Shown here: in pieces, positions 33,802-42,553 of the stretch
How the letters are laid out: each line of letters starts with the position of its first letter
How positions within the stretch are numbered: the first letter of the stretch is position 1
Source: Planctomycetes bacterium B3_Pla
GTDB taxonomy: Bacteria > Planctomycetota > Phycisphaerae > Sedimentisphaerales > Anaerobacaceae
Assembly: GCA_005223045.1 (NCBI GenBank)
Contig: NJBM01000019.1
Coordinates: forward strand, 1-64,000
Reading direction: 5' to 3'
DNA: 64,000 nucleotides
Translations under genes and position numbers: made by a program
The notes under the pieces: generated by a model
Told to the model about the DNA's origin: nothing
Databases searched by the model: none
What the model saw: the letters and a program-made list of their open reading frames with translations, nothing else

Positions 33802-35832
33802 TTACCTGATAATGTTGGTCAACTCTTGCAAGATGTCATTAGCCACCCTGATGGTCCTGGCACTGGCCTGAAAACCATTTTGGGCCTGAATCATGTTGAC
33901 GAACTCGGTTGCCACATCGGCATTGGACTTTTCCAGCGCCCCGCCCTTTACGGAGCCCGCACCGCCGGTAAGTGCCTGTGTGGCCAGGGGCTCTCCGGAG
34001 TTCCCCGAGGAGTTAAAGTAGTTACCTCCCACGCTTTCGAGTGCTGAGGGGTTTTGGAACAGCGTTATCTGTATTGTCGCGATGTCCTTCTTGATGCCGT
34101 TTGTGAAGGCGCCGATGACCGTACCTGCGTTATCGACCGAGACGCTTGAAAGATTACCTGCCTCGTAGCCATCCTGTCTTCTCGCCACGGCAGTGGAGTT
34201 ACCGGCAAACTGCGTCAAGCCGTCAAATTGACCTGTAGCACCCATGTCTATTACGATGGTCTGAGGATTTAAGGGATCATGTGCGAATGTCACTGCAAAC
34301 TCTGCTGTATCTCCGGTGGCTGCGTTCAGGCCCAGGTATGAACCGTCAACGGCCGAGAATTCAAGGCCGCTGATTCGTCGCTCGTCCAGTGCTATGCTAT
34401 TGATATCTCCTGTGATCGAGGTAAGCACCATGTCCCAGGTATTGTTGGTATCCGTCCGAACGAATGCACCGGAGAGCACGTGCTTGCCTCCCTGCGAGTC
34501 GAAAACCGTAATACTGGCGTTCTTTACCTCATCTCCGCCAACGGTTGAAACCTCGAAATACGACGGAAGAGTTAGGAAACTGTCTGACCACGCCATTGCA
34601 AAATCCGAACTACTGTAGCCGCTGGCCGTGTCGGTTATGCGTATCTTGCCGCCATTGACCAGAGACGCTGTGGCCTCACCGCCAAGGACACCCTGCACGG
34701 CACGGCCTGGCGTAGTTTCCACTACCGAACCGACCGGTGCTCCACCTGTCAGATTGGTCGTATCGACAGTCATCATGGCAACATCCTGGCCGGCCAGGGC
34801 GCCGGTAAACTCGACAGTAATTGCAGTACCCGGAGGAGGAGGACCGGTGCAGATCACGTTACCGGCACCGATATTAGACAAAGCTTCCAGTGCGGCATCT
34901 ACCGCAGCAGCAGTAGCATTCCAGGCGATAGCAGCAGTTGTTTGGCCGTCATAAGTCAGCGTGAATGTGCCGCCGGTGGGGCCGCCGGCAATAGAAACCG
35001 TTTGGATTTCGTTGACCGCAGGAGTACCCTCGTCAGTGTTTAGCCACGTCAGTACGTCACCCAATGTTGTGGTTGAGGTAACAGGCATCATCAGATCGAC
35101 CGCTGGACTTGTGCCCGATAAGGCAGTACCGTCCGGCTTATAACCGGAAAATGTAAGCGTGCCATCGGCCCACGTTGCTCCGGTATATTGGTCAAGGGCT
35201 GAAATAAGGCTGGTTGTACCGGCATTGGCTCCGTTGACCGTAAAGGCGCTATTGGAGGTCAGAACGTTTGTCTGCGTTTCGGGAAGTGACCCATCGGCGC
35301 TGAGGTTTCCCACCACAGCCACTTCCGTTGTGGCTTTTGCGGGTATAGCCACATCGAACGGTATCTTGATATTGCTGTCGCCGGGGACCTGAAAATCGTC
35401 ACTTTCGCCCACCGAACCGATGCGCTGCACTAAGTAGCCGTTGGAAGGATCAACCAGATAAAAGTTTGCGTCCACGGCAAATGTACCTGCCCGCGTGTAA
35501 AGGTTCTGAGAACCGTCGTCGACAACAAAGTAGCCCTCTCCCTCAATCGCCATATCCAGAGGGTTACCGGTATTGACAATATTACCCTGTGACATGTCGG
35601 GTGTTATGCCGACTACGTCAACGCCGCCGCCCATCTGCAGAGGATTAGTGCCGCCGACGGTCGCGGTCGGCTGAGAGGCCCTCCTTATGGTCTCACTCAG
35701 CAGCTCCGCGAAGTTTATTCGGCTGGACTTGAAGGCAGTAGTATTGACGTTAGCAAGGTTGTGGCCTGCGACATCGAGCATTTTCTGATGGGCCTGCAGC
35801 CCCGTAACTCCGGTTGACAATGCGTAACTCAT
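33802..35832 (-). CDS. flgE: Flagellar hook protein FlgE with an inserted extra domain
   Basis: 676 residues versus about 400 in E. coli. The N-terminus is typical of rod/hook proteins (MSYALSTGVTGLQAHQKMLDVAGHNLANVNTTAFKSSR), followed by the FlgE core (GYFVVDDGSQNLYTRAGTFAVD) and the C-terminal ALEKSNADVATEFVNMIQAQNGFQASARTI helix that forms the inner hook tube. Residues about 281-377 hold an inserted beta domain (GTFTLTYDGQTTAAIAWNATAAAVDAALEAL, TVEFTGALAGQDVAMMTV), a module also common in bacterial surface proteins. The gene stands alone; no other flagellar gene is in the window. RBS AAGGAGAAA precedes the ATG. Confidence 0.93.
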   Translation of the reverse strand: MSYALSTGVTGLQAHQKMLDVAGHNLANVNTTAFKSSRINFAELLSETIRRASQPTATVGGTNPLQMGGGVDVVGITPDMSQGNIVNTGNPLDMAIEGEGYFVVDDGSQNLYTRAGTFAVDANFYLVDPSNGYLVQRIGSVGESDDFQVPGDSNIKIPFDVAIPAKATTEVAVVGNLSADGSLPETQTNVLTSNSAFTVNGANAGTTSLISALDQYTGATWADGTLTFSGYKPDGTALSGTSPAVDLMMPVTSTTTLGDVLTWLNTDEGTPAVNEIQTVSIAGGPTGGTFTLTYDGQTTAAIAWNATAAAVDAALEALSNIGAGNVICTGPPPPGTAITVEFTGALAGQDVAMMTVDTTNLTGGAPVGSVVETTPGRAVQGVLGGEATASLVNGGKIRITDTASGYSSSDFAMAWSDSFLTLPSYFEVSTVGGDEVKNASITVFDSQGGKHVLSGAFVRTDTNNTWDMVLTSITGDINSIALDERRISGLEFSAVDGSYLGLNAATGDTAEFAVTFAHDPLNPQTIVIDMGATGQFDGLTQFAGNSTAVARRQDGYEAGNLSSVSVDNAGTVIGAFTNGIKKDIATIQITLFQNPSALESVGGNYFNSSGNSGEPLATQALTGGAGSVKGGALEKSNADVATEFVNMIQAQNGFQASARTIRVANDILQELTNIIR

Positions 35833-36411
35833 CTCTATTTCTCCTTAAAGTATCGGTTGTAAAAAAACTTCACCATTTAGAAAACCGCCCAGGCTGTTCG
35901 TTCTGTAAGCAGCCGGCTTGAATCTTTGCAGAGCGTTCTTTCAGACTTCGGAAGCCGTGAGAAACTCCAACAGTTTCCGCACGCATTTTATCCACGTCTG
36001 ATACAAGGGATTAGGCCCGGCCTTTTGCGAAAACCCTCTCACAGATGAACGGGTAGCGCAACGCATAAGACTGGGCCGTTGTTTTATAAAAGAGCTTTTA
36101 CTGACGGTCGATAGTTCGCAATTAGCGTGCCACACAAAAACTGCTTGTGGTTTTTTAAAACGTAACGTGCTGTCGAGACAGCTCTTACAAAATGTGAAAA
36201 TTGTACTGAACTTCGGCAGGCCGTTTTTGCGTTTGTCTGCGCTGGTTGGCGAAGGACAAATCTTCCAAACATTCGGAAAATTCTGCCGTCGTCAGCTTGT
36301 ACCGATAACTAATTTCCCTTGATGCAATACTTGCTGTTGACGGTTGCTCGTCGATCTGCTATATTGGCGCCTCAATGACAGATGACAGAAGTTAGATAGT
36401 GGGTTGAAATC
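35833..36411. other. Intergenic region between flgE and tRNA-Leu
   Basis: Only short ORFs without ribosome binding sites are present. It should hold the flgE promoter and the tRNA promoter; neither could be assigned with confidence. Confidence 0.4.
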
Positions 36412-36495
36412 GCCGAAGTGGCGGAATTGGCAGACGCGCGGGATTCAAAATCCCGTCCTGGCAACAGGGTGAGGGTTCGAGTCCCTCCTTCGGCA
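36412..36495 (+). tRNA. tRNA-Leu (anticodon CAA)
   Basis: 84 nt. Acceptor GCCGAAG pairs with CTTCGGC; the anticodon stem CGGGA/TCCCG encloses TTCAAAA, giving anticodon CAA. A long variable arm (CCTGGCAACAGG) marks a class II tRNA. The T arm is GAGGGTTCGAGTCCCTC. Discriminator base is A; CCA is not encoded. Confidence 0.97.
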
Positions 36496-36666
36496 ATAAT
36501 CTCTGCTTTCATCTCCGGCGATTGCGATCGCAATGAGACTTCGCCCCCGTAAGAATACTCGTGAAAGTCAATGCCCTGCCTGCTGATATTCAAGCCGGAT
36601 GGAGCCGGATTTGGATTTGCATTTGAATGATTTATGTCGTATACTTTAAACTGGAGGAGTGTAATT

Positions 36667-36879
36667 ATGGCAAGACGAGAAAGAGCAATCTTCAATGATT
36701 GGGATAATAATAACGATTTCTGGCAATATCGCTCCGGTCAGACGCAATCTCCGGCCAAACGGCCGCCTCAGCTTCAGCAGACCAACGCTAAAACGGATAA
36801 TACTGCACTTTGGTTCTGGATTCTCGGCACAATAGGCTTTTGTGCCCTGTTAGCGATGAAAGTGCTCTGGCCTTCCTGA
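36667..36879 (+). CDS. Small membrane protein, unknown function
   Basis: 70 residues from the ATG at 36667, with GGAGGA about 8 nt upstream. A polar, Asn/Gln/Arg-rich N-terminal half (AIFNDWDNNNDFWQYRSGQ) is followed by one C-terminal membrane helix (ALWFWILGTIGFCALLAMKVLW). The tail-anchored layout places the polar part in the cytoplasm if positive-inside applies. No family recognised. Confidence 0.6.
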   Translation: MARRERAIFNDWDNNNDFWQYRSGQTQSPAKRPPQLQQTNAKTDNTALWFWILGTIGFCALLAMKVLWPS

Positions 36880-36982
36880 TCTGACCGGCGATTTTCGGCT
36901 AATACAGCATGTCAAAATCATCCGCGTGTCAAAATCATCCACCCAGCTATTGTGATAACTACGTATTTTTTCGTCAAAAGAA

Positions 36983-37025
36983 CCCCTGCTTGGCGGAGTT
37001 TGTAGGTGAAGACGAAAAGCAGGGG
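36983..37025. other. Inverted repeat between convergent genes
   Basis: CCCCTGCTT (36983-36991) and AAGCAGGGG (37017-37025) form a 9-bp stem with a 25-nt loop. It could be part of a terminator for the flanking convergent genes, but no T-run follows. The rest of 36880-37179 shows nothing. Confidence 0.35.
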
Positions 37026-37179
37026 CTTGAGATGACCATACATAACAGCCTCACGGCCGATAACTGCTACTGATAATAAGACGTGTGCGAGGCTAAAACG
37101 TTACAACATTTCTGAGAAAAAACCTGCCTGTAATCAAATCTTCCCGATAGAAAAGGAATGCGCAACGCCGGCACAGCGA

Positions 37180-37986
37180 TTATTCGCAGATCATCCAATA
37201 TCGCCCTGCCGCGTGCTGGATGCTTGTGGAAACGCCGTACAGGCGCTGGATAAGCTGCGGAGATATGACTTTTCTCGTCGGGCCCGTCTCGATTATCCTT
37301 CCTCGAGCCAGCGCCAGCACATTGTCAAAAACGGGCATGATCTCCTCGATGTGCTGAGTAACAAGCACCAACCCCATTTGTCGCTGGAGTTTGGCCAAAT
37401 CTTGAATCGACTCGAGGAGCAGCTCACGCCCGCCCGGGTCCAGCCCGGCACACGGCTCATCGAGGACCAGCAGAAGCGGTCGAGCCATCAGGGCCCGTGA
37501 AATGAGCACCCTCTGCTTTTCACCCTGGGAAAGTGTTCCGAACTCCTGGTTCGCAACGCCTGCACAACCCATTTCGGCCAGATATCGCTTAGCTTGAGCA
37601 AAGTCGGCGTCCTGCAACTTCTGCCCGGCGTATTGGCGCAGTCCGACCTGTGCGAACTTGCCTGAGACAACGGTCCGAGTTACGATCTCACCGGGCGGGA
37701 TTTGATTTGTAAGCGCTATTGTCACCCAACCGATACTTTCTCGCAGCTCCCTCAGATCGACAAGGGCCTGACCGTTGCGATAGATTTTGCCTCCGGCGTT
37801 GGCCCAGATGTAGCCGCAGGCAATTCTCAGCAGGCTGGTCTTGCCGGCACCGTTGGGTCCTATAATGACCCAGTGCTCTCCCTTGTTCAATTGCCAGCAG
37901 ATACGGTCCAGAATCAGCCTCTCGCCGATTCTGTAACTGACATCTCGAATGTCGAGTATTGGCGGTTCTATAGTAATCTCCGGCAA
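37180..37986 (-). CDS. ABC transporter ATP-binding protein (ModF/YlmA-like, stand-alone)
   Basis: 268 residues. Walker A G43-PNGAGKT50, signature LSQGE (152-156), Walker B LLLVLDE (171-177), H-loop His212. The header (DVSYRIGERLILDRICWQLNKGEHWVIIGPNG) and the spacing fit the single-domain ModF/YlmA-type ATPases. No permease gene is adjacent, so the partner is unknown. The only start available in this frame is TTG at 37986 without a good ribosome binding site, because stops lie just upstream. Confidence 0.85.
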   Translation of the reverse strand: MPEITIEPPILDIRDVSYRIGERLILDRICWQLNKGEHWVIIGPNGAGKTSLLRIACGYIWANAGGKIYRNGQALVDLRELRESIGWVTIALTNQIPPGEIVTRTVVSGKFAQVGLRQYAGQKLQDADFAQAKRYLAEMGCAGVANQEFGTLSQGEKQRVLISRALMARPLLLVLDEPCAGLDPGGRELLLESIQDLAKLQRQMGLVLVTQHIEEIMPVFDNVLALARGRIIETGPTRKVISPQLIQRLYGVSTSIQHAAGRYWMICE

Positions 37987-38197
37987 AGTTCTGCTTGACC
38001 GCTTACTCCAACAAATCCTCGAATTTCATCATAATTCATATCAGTTGGCATTATTAGAGCCGGATATGCTGCCAAAAGCAAGGGGGAAATGGCCGAGCGA
38101 CTCGCCGGCGCCGCTGCCGACTACGAACCGGAGATGTCCTTATTTTCAACCTCATATTTTTCAGACATGATGGCCTCTCTTATTTCAAATTGACGCT

Positions 38198-39133
38198 TCA
38201 ACCTGATTTGAGCCAAAAGTCGGACGCAGTGTCTAATTGCAGTCTTATCGTCTTGTCTAAGGACGCTGCGAGCCAGCATTTTGCCGGTGTCGCCTCGCCA
38301 AGTAATGCGAGGATGTCGGCGTCTGTGTTCTCATTGAGCTTCTCGCCCTTCCAAAAAGCCCTGAGGGTATTAGAGATAGTCTTGGTCCTCTCGCAAAGGG
38401 GGCTTAGACTGACATTTCGCGAACAGCACGCCAACGGTCTGGCCGGGTGGAGGTCCCCGCCGATGGCCTTGAGGATAATAACGAGGGCTCCAGGCAGGTC
38501 CCAGTGACACGGCATAAACATATCAATCGCCATAGCTAAGGAAATCTCGGCTTTGCGGCCGTCAACCGTATCGTGAATGATGGCCGCCCTGGTCTGCTCC
38601 AAAAAGGCGGCGTTGTCCTTATAATGTTCGCCAGCCGGACGAGCACCCGGCTCGCCGTAGTCCCCCATATCCAGCGCCATCCAGTGATAGGGCCTGCTCG
38701 GATCCAGCGCTTCGGTGACTTTGTCGATGATTCGCTGCACCTGCCAAATCTTAAGCGCTGAAGCCTTCCCAATGAATCCCAGCAGTTCATCCGCCGGGAT
38801 GCCGCCTACATCGAGACCGGCAGCTTCGCCGGCCGGATTCTCGCACCAGCTTGAGAGTATCCGGCGGCAATTCTCCAGTTCCTTCTTGCGCTGCGGCGGG
38901 CGCTCGCCCGATTCCTGGCCGCAGCGTCCGGCACCGATGGCTTCGACAATGCGCTCGGCCTCTTTATCGGCTTCGTGATAGCACACCTCGAAGCGAGTGA
39001 TAAGCTGCCTTATCGCGGCACTATGTTCGTCCAGAGGCCCAAGAGCATCTTCGGCCCGGTCGATCTCCAGCATCTCGGCATCGACTTCCGAGCCGCAGTT
39101 CTGCCAACACGCCCTGCAAGCCTCTTCGTCCAT
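38198..39133 (-). CDS. Hypothetical protein, cysteine-containing N-terminus
   Basis: 311 residues, not recognised. It opens MDEEACRACWQNCGSE, a Cys cluster (C6, C9, C13) that might bind a metal. The rest is helical and Ala/Glu-rich, with conserved-looking phrases YHWMALDMGDYGEPGARPAGEHYKDNA and MAIDMFMPCHWDLPGALVIIL. No signal peptide, membrane helix or catalytic motif. The ATG follows GAGGAAG. Upstream of the ABC gene on the same strand with 211 nt between them. Confidence 0.6.
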   Translation of the reverse strand: MDEEACRACWQNCGSEVDAEMLEIDRAEDALGPLDEHSAAIRQLITRFEVCYHEADKEAERIVEAIGAGRCGQESGERPPQRKKELENCRRILSSWCENPAGEAAGLDVGGIPADELLGFIGKASALKIWQVQRIIDKVTEALDPSRPYHWMALDMGDYGEPGARPAGEHYKDNAAFLEQTRAAIIHDTVDGRKAEISLAMAIDMFMPCHWDLPGALVIILKAIGGDLHPARPLACCSRNVSLSPLCERTKTISNTLRAFWKGEKLNENTDADILALLGEATPAKCWLAASLDKTIRLQLDTASDFWLKSG

Positions 39134-39312
39134 ACTTGCTTCCTCGTTGATTTCATAACAATCCGGCAGCCGCTACCAAAAATGTATGTTGCCAAAGCCT
39201 GATTTTCAAGGAGAAAACACAGAAAACTTCGTGACAGACTGATTTACGCGTGCTAAGTTATTGCTTACAGATGCCGAACGAGTCAGTTTAACGCATCTAT
39301 TGGGAGAAATCT

Positions 39313-39813
39313 ATGCGAGATAATGTTTGGTATAGTCTTGTCGACGTGAAATTCAAAGCGATCTTTCTTGATGAATGTTCAAGATTGGCCAGCTTCATAG
39401 GCCAAGTATATACGATTTTCTTGGCAATTGTTGCATCCACTAGCGTTGCAACTTGGGCAGTATGGAAAGAATATCCAACTATCTGGGCAATAGTTTTTGG
39501 TATCTCACAACTTCTGCATATTATAAAACCCTATGTCCCTTTTATCAAGCGCGGGAGTGACTATAGAGATATGTCGAATGAGTTTGAATCGCTTTATCTA
39601 CGATATGAAAAGCTGTGGTATAAGCTTGAACAAGATTCTTTGGACTATAAGGAGAAAACGCAAGAAGAATTCTATACTTTAAGAGAGGAAGAATTGGAAA
39701 TCCTAAAGAGACATAAAGAACATCCTCCACGATTCCGATGGCTTATTACAAAGTCAAGAAAGGAACTGGATAATACGTTGCGTCGTTTTTTCAAAGGAGA
39801 AAGTCATGTTTGA
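39313..39813 (+). CDS. Two-transmembrane protein, SLATT-like candidate effector
   Basis: 166 residues. Two membrane helices (about 28-47, FIGQVYTIFLAIVASTSVAT, and about 55-70, TIWAIVFGISQLLHII), then a cytoplasmic coiled-coil tail (YRDMSNEFESLYLRYEKLWYKLE...). This layout resembles SLATT-type 2TM proteins that serve as membrane-damaging effectors in conflict systems; the match is by overall layout, not by search. GGGAGA lies just before the ATG. The stop overlaps the ATG of a tiny proline-rich gene. The surrounding 2 kb is clearly more AT-rich than the rest of the window, which suggests horizontal transfer. Confidence 0.6.
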   Translation: MRDNVWYSLVDVKFKAIFLDECSRLASFIGQVYTIFLAIVASTSVATWAVWKEYPTIWAIVFGISQLLHIIKPYVPFIKRGSDYRDMSNEFESLYLRYEKLWYKLEQDSLDYKEKTQEEFYTLREEELEILKRHKEHPPRFRWLITKSRKELDNTLRRFFKGESHV

Positions 39814-39934
39814 TGATAGACCACCTAATCCACCAGAACCACCAGATAGGCCCGATACCCATAGTATTCCAAGCTGTCCTGAACCGCCACCTCCGCCACC
39901 GCCACCTCCTCCGCAACCAGAAAAGAAGGAATAA
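39806..39934 (+). CDS. 42-residue proline-rich protein coupled to the 2TM gene
   Basis: ATG at 39806 lies inside the last codons of the 2TM gene, with AAAGGAGA 6 nt upstream, so translation is coupled. It reads MFDDRPPNPPEPPDRPDTH, then SIPSCPEP, then a run of ten prolines, then QPEKKE. Half of the residues are Pro. No family recognised. It could be a small regulator or partner of the 2TM protein. It is too short for normal gene callers. Confidence 0.55.
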   Translation: MFDDRPPNPPEPPDRPDTHSIPSCPEPPPPPPPPPPQPEKKE

Positions 39935-40110
39935 ATTGAGGTTTGGGTATTCCATAAGCATAAAAAGTTATCTAATTAAAGACAACAACTGCTTATACAG
40001 ACGGGTAAGGTATGCAAATTGATTTTTGCTCGCGCGGAAGAAATAATTATTATGTCTCTATGTCACATTACAGACGAGCGAAATGTTTTTGTTTATGAAT
40101 AGACCTGCGT

Positions 40111-40126
40111 GTGCAACAAGTTGCAC
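40111..40126. promoter_or_regulatory. Palindrome upstream of the PIN-like gene
   Basis: GTGCAAC-AA-GTTGCAC, a perfect 7-bp inverted repeat 31 nt before the ATG at 40158. A weak relative (GTGCAATAAGTTGG) lies after the gene near 41493. An operator for an unknown regulator is possible. Confidence 0.35.
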
Positions 40127-40157
40127 ATGCTACAAGGCTGCATAGGGAGTGTTTCAT

Positions 40158-41465
40158 ATGGAGACTTTCAAGTTTGACCCTAAGATATTCATATCTCCTC
40201 CTTTCATTAAATGTCCCAAATGTAACGAGGAGGCCTTTGGAGTCCTCACAATCAACAAAAATAGCTACACGAGGAGATGTAGGGAGTGTTTTTTCCCAAA
40301 AGGCGGTGATAGGCCTCAAATCTACGACCTTCCAAAGTTGAACAAAGAGGTTATATATCTTGATCAACTTGTCATCAGCGAGATGATGAAATCTCTAAAT
40401 CCAAAGACGAAGGCTTATCAAAAAGGCCAACTCGATACCTTCTGGCTCACTCTGTTTGAAAAGCTAGACACGCTATCCAAATTGCAGCTGATCATCTGCC
40501 CTGATTCCAACTACCATACAAATGAGTCACTGCTGTCCCCATATTTTGAACAACTTGAGCGGTTGTATAAATTGCTTTCCCATGGGGTAAGTTTCTATGA
40601 CAGGGGCACTATTGAGCGATTTCAAGTGTATGAGAATATGAAGAATTGGATCGCGGGGCGTCCAGATGATCCAATCAGCATAGATGTTGAAGATGTTGTT
40701 CATGGAGATATCAACGCATGGCGAGATAAACTACTCATTTCGATCAAGAGAGAATGGGAAGAGGGAGGGATTGAGAAGCTTAGACAGGATCGAGATCAAA
40801 TCAATTCAGGATTTCTTGAAACCTTCACGAGGTGGCAATCTGAGACTGACAAAGACTTCGATTACTGGTTCCATGAAGAATGGAGCGCTTATGGTAGGTT
40901 AGTCTTGCAGGTGTATTTCAATTACTTGAAGACATATGTAGAGGTTGCCATAGGTAAAACCGAGCCTACCACGAACTTCATATTTCCCCCAGATCCGGTA
41001 GTCTTAATACACGAGTGTCATCGTGTCCTTAGAGACGCAGGTTTACCGGACACAGTCCTTTGGGATAAGACAGTTGAATACTTCAGCTCTCCCAGCCTCA
41101 GACACGTTCCAACAATCAAGATCTCTTCCATGCTATACGCGTCTTTGGCAAGGAAAGCTGCTGCAGGTCAAAAAAGTCCGCCGACAAAAGGTATGACAAA
41201 CGACATCGGCATGATTTCTTCACTTTTGCCATATTGTGATGCCATTTTCATTGACAATGAATGTCATACATATCTGACTGAGCAACCTCTCTGTGACGAG
41301 GTGAATTATGGCACAAAAATCTTTTCTCCAAATAACAGAGACGAGTTCATGGAATACTTGAACAGCATTGAGGCGGCCATGCCCACGGAGCATTTGGAGA
41401 AAGTATCCGAAGTATATGGTTCCACTTGGTGTAAGCCGTATACAACTCTCTTCACTGATGAATGA
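40158..41465 (+). CDS. Zinc-ribbon plus PIN-like domain protein, predicted RNase
   Basis: 435 residues from the ATG at 40158 (AGGGAG 8 nt upstream); a GTG at 40149 is less likely. Residues 19-44 form a zinc ribbon (C19-P-K-C22 and C41-R-E-C44). Directly after it, VIYLDQLVISEMM (Asp69) looks like the first strand of a PIN domain, and near the C-terminus MTNDIGMISSLLPYCDAIFIDNECHTYL supplies the other acidic residues (ND, YCD, D-N). About 250 helical residues lie between. PIN domains are metal-dependent RNases; this type is frequent in defence islands. AT-rich composition as in the 2TM gene upstream; a joint system is an inference. Confidence 0.6.
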   Translation: METFKFDPKIFISPPFIKCPKCNEEAFGVLTINKNSYTRRCRECFFPKGGDRPQIYDLPKLNKEVIYLDQLVISEMMKSLNPKTKAYQKGQLDTFWLTLFEKLDTLSKLQLIICPDSNYHTNESLLSPYFEQLERLYKLLSHGVSFYDRGTIERFQVYENMKNWIAGRPDDPISIDVEDVVHGDINAWRDKLLISIKREWEEGGIEKLRQDRDQINSGFLETFTRWQSETDKDFDYWFHEEWSAYGRLVLQVYFNYLKTYVEVAIGKTEPTTNFIFPPDPVVLIHECHRVLRDAGLPDTVLWDKTVEYFSSPSLRHVPTIKISSMLYASLARKAAAGQKSPPTKGMTNDIGMISSLLPYCDAIFIDNECHTYLTEQPLCDEVNYGTKIFSPNNRDEFMEYLNSIEAAMPTEHLEKVSEVYGSTWCKPYTTLFTDE

Positions 41466-41560
41466 TGTCCTTCCGCTTATCAGGCGGATAGAGTGTGCAA
41501 TAAGTTGGAAACTCCATTTAGCTAAACGTGGTTAGTTATGGATAAGATTGTAAGAAAAAG

Positions 41561-41625
41561 GGGACATTCTACTTTTCTGTTCTTTTAGATGCATATAGTG
41601 CGAAATATCGCATCCTACACGCTTC
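41561..41625 (+). repeat. Repeat A, copy 1
   Basis: Starts GGGGACATTCTACTTTTCTG and continues through TTTAGATGCATATAGTGCGA to CATCCTACACGCT. Four copies lie between 41.5 and 43.1 kb; each begins after a G-rich stretch. Confidence 0.75.
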
Positions 41626-41699
41626 TCTGCGCTCTCTGTGGTTAATCCGAAACCGTGTTGGAAATCTCCCGGATGAGTGTGTCGTTCGGTCAAAGAATA

Positions 41700-41728
41700 T
41701 TGTATTTTGATGGAACTTAGGTTATCAT
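41700..41728 (+). promoter_or_regulatory. Promoter of the decayed toxin-antitoxin copy
   Basis: TTGTAT, a 17-nt spacer and TATCAT, 33 nt before the antitoxin ATG. The same elements precede the intact module (42493-42521) with one change in the -35 box. Confidence 0.45.
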
Positions 41729-41760
41729 GGTGTTTGATATGAGATTTGCCGGAGCAGATC

Positions 41761-41949
41761 ATGGCAGAAAGAATGCGAAAAGACCAGGCCCATAGGCTTG
41801 TGGACAAGATGGCGGATGATTCTACCTGGGACGATCTGATCGATGAAATCTATGTGCGTCAGGTCGTCGATCAAGGTCTTACCGATAGTAAAGCAGGCAG
41901 GACAATGAATGTAAGCGATGTAAGAAGTAAATACGGCCTAACGGAATGA
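41761..41949 (+). CDS. Antitoxin of a type II TA module, copy 1 (toxin decayed)
   Basis: 62 residues (MAERMRKDQAHRLVDKMADD..., ending VSDVRSKYGLTE), with GGAG 7 nt upstream. Nearly identical to the antitoxin at 42554-42742, differing at a few positions near the C-terminus. Its toxin partner is truncated, so this copy is either free antitoxin or a remnant. Its upstream region is also duplicated. Confidence 0.65.
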   Translation: MAERMRKDQAHRLVDKMADDSTWDDLIDEIYVRQVVDQGLTDSKAGRTMNVSDVRSKYGLTE

Positions 41950-42098
41950 AAGTCCATTGGACGGATACAGCCCAGGGCATAAGGGGGGGCATAAGGGGGA
42001 CATTCTGCTTTTCTGTTTTTTATAGATGCAAATGGTGCGAGGTATCGAATCCCACATGCTCCAAATTCCAAAAGAGCTTTTCAGACGGGACCTTGTAA
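41946..42098 (+). pseudogene. Truncated ParE-like toxin
   Basis: Begins MKVHWTDTAQ exactly like the intact toxin at 42739, overlapping the antitoxin stop (ATGA). After ten codons the sequence runs into a G-rich stretch and repeat A, giving an unrelated tail and a stop at 42098. The toxin body is deleted. Confidence 0.75.
41996..42060 (+). repeat. Repeat A, copy 2
   Basis: GGGGGACATTCTGCTTTTCTG and the following segment, inserted in the truncated toxin frame. Confidence 0.7.
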
Positions 42099-42175
42099 TT
42101 GATTATTTGCGATCCATTCGACCTTGCTCAGGACAAGTTTACTATTGATTATTGTTCTCCTTGGTGGTTCTTCCC
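42096..42175 (+). repeat. Repeat B, copy 2
   Basis: TTGTAATTGATTATTTGCGA, then GATCCATTCGACCTTGCTCA, then TACTATTGATTATTGTTCTC. Matches 43183-43265 and, inverted, 8377-8437. Confidence 0.75.
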
Positions 42176-42223
42176 GTTCGGCTTCGCTCAGAGCCTGCCC
42201 TGAATCCATTCGGCTACGCTCAG

Positions 42224-42332
42224 GGTAAACTCTGTTGAAGGGACAGCGTCTGTGGCAAATTTCTTTATTTCTTCCTTTTTCGCTTGACAGCTAACTCTAT
42301 GGTGTGTATTCTGTATATCTAACTCTTATAGC
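42224..42332 (+). repeat. Repeat C, copy 1
   Basis: About 110 bp (GGGTAAACTCTGTTGAAGGG ... CTAACTCTTATAGCG), nearly identical to 43283-43392. It sits after repeat B in both places. Confidence 0.8.
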
Positions 42333-42344
42333 GGGGGGGCAAAA

Positions 42345-42412
42345 GGGGACATTGTACTTTTCTGCTCGTTTAGATGCTAATGGTGCGAAATAACGCATCC
42401 TATATGCTTCTC
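42345..42412 (+). repeat. Repeat A, copy 3
   Basis: GGGGACATTGTACTTTTCTG and following bases, upstream of the intact toxin-antitoxin module. Confidence 0.7.
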
Positions 42413-42492
42413 TGCGTTCTCAGTGCCCTTCGGGTGAATCCAAAACCGTGTTGGAAATCTGCCGGATGAGTCTGTCGTTCGGTCAAAGAATA

Positions 42493-42521
42493 TTGCATTT
42501 TGATAGAACTTAGGTTATCAT
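42493..42521 (+). promoter_or_regulatory. Promoter of the intact toxin-antitoxin module
   Basis: TTGCAT, a 17-nt spacer and TATCAT, 33 nt before the antitoxin start. Confidence 0.45.
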
Positions 42522-42553
42522 GGTGTTTGATATGAGGTTTGCCGGAGCCGATC

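Noticed and set aside
38121..38168. 15-codon minus-strand ORF (MSEKYEVENKDISGS) between the 38198 and ABC genes
   Set aside because: It has a fair ribosome binding site, but nothing else supports it and there is no second copy to compare.
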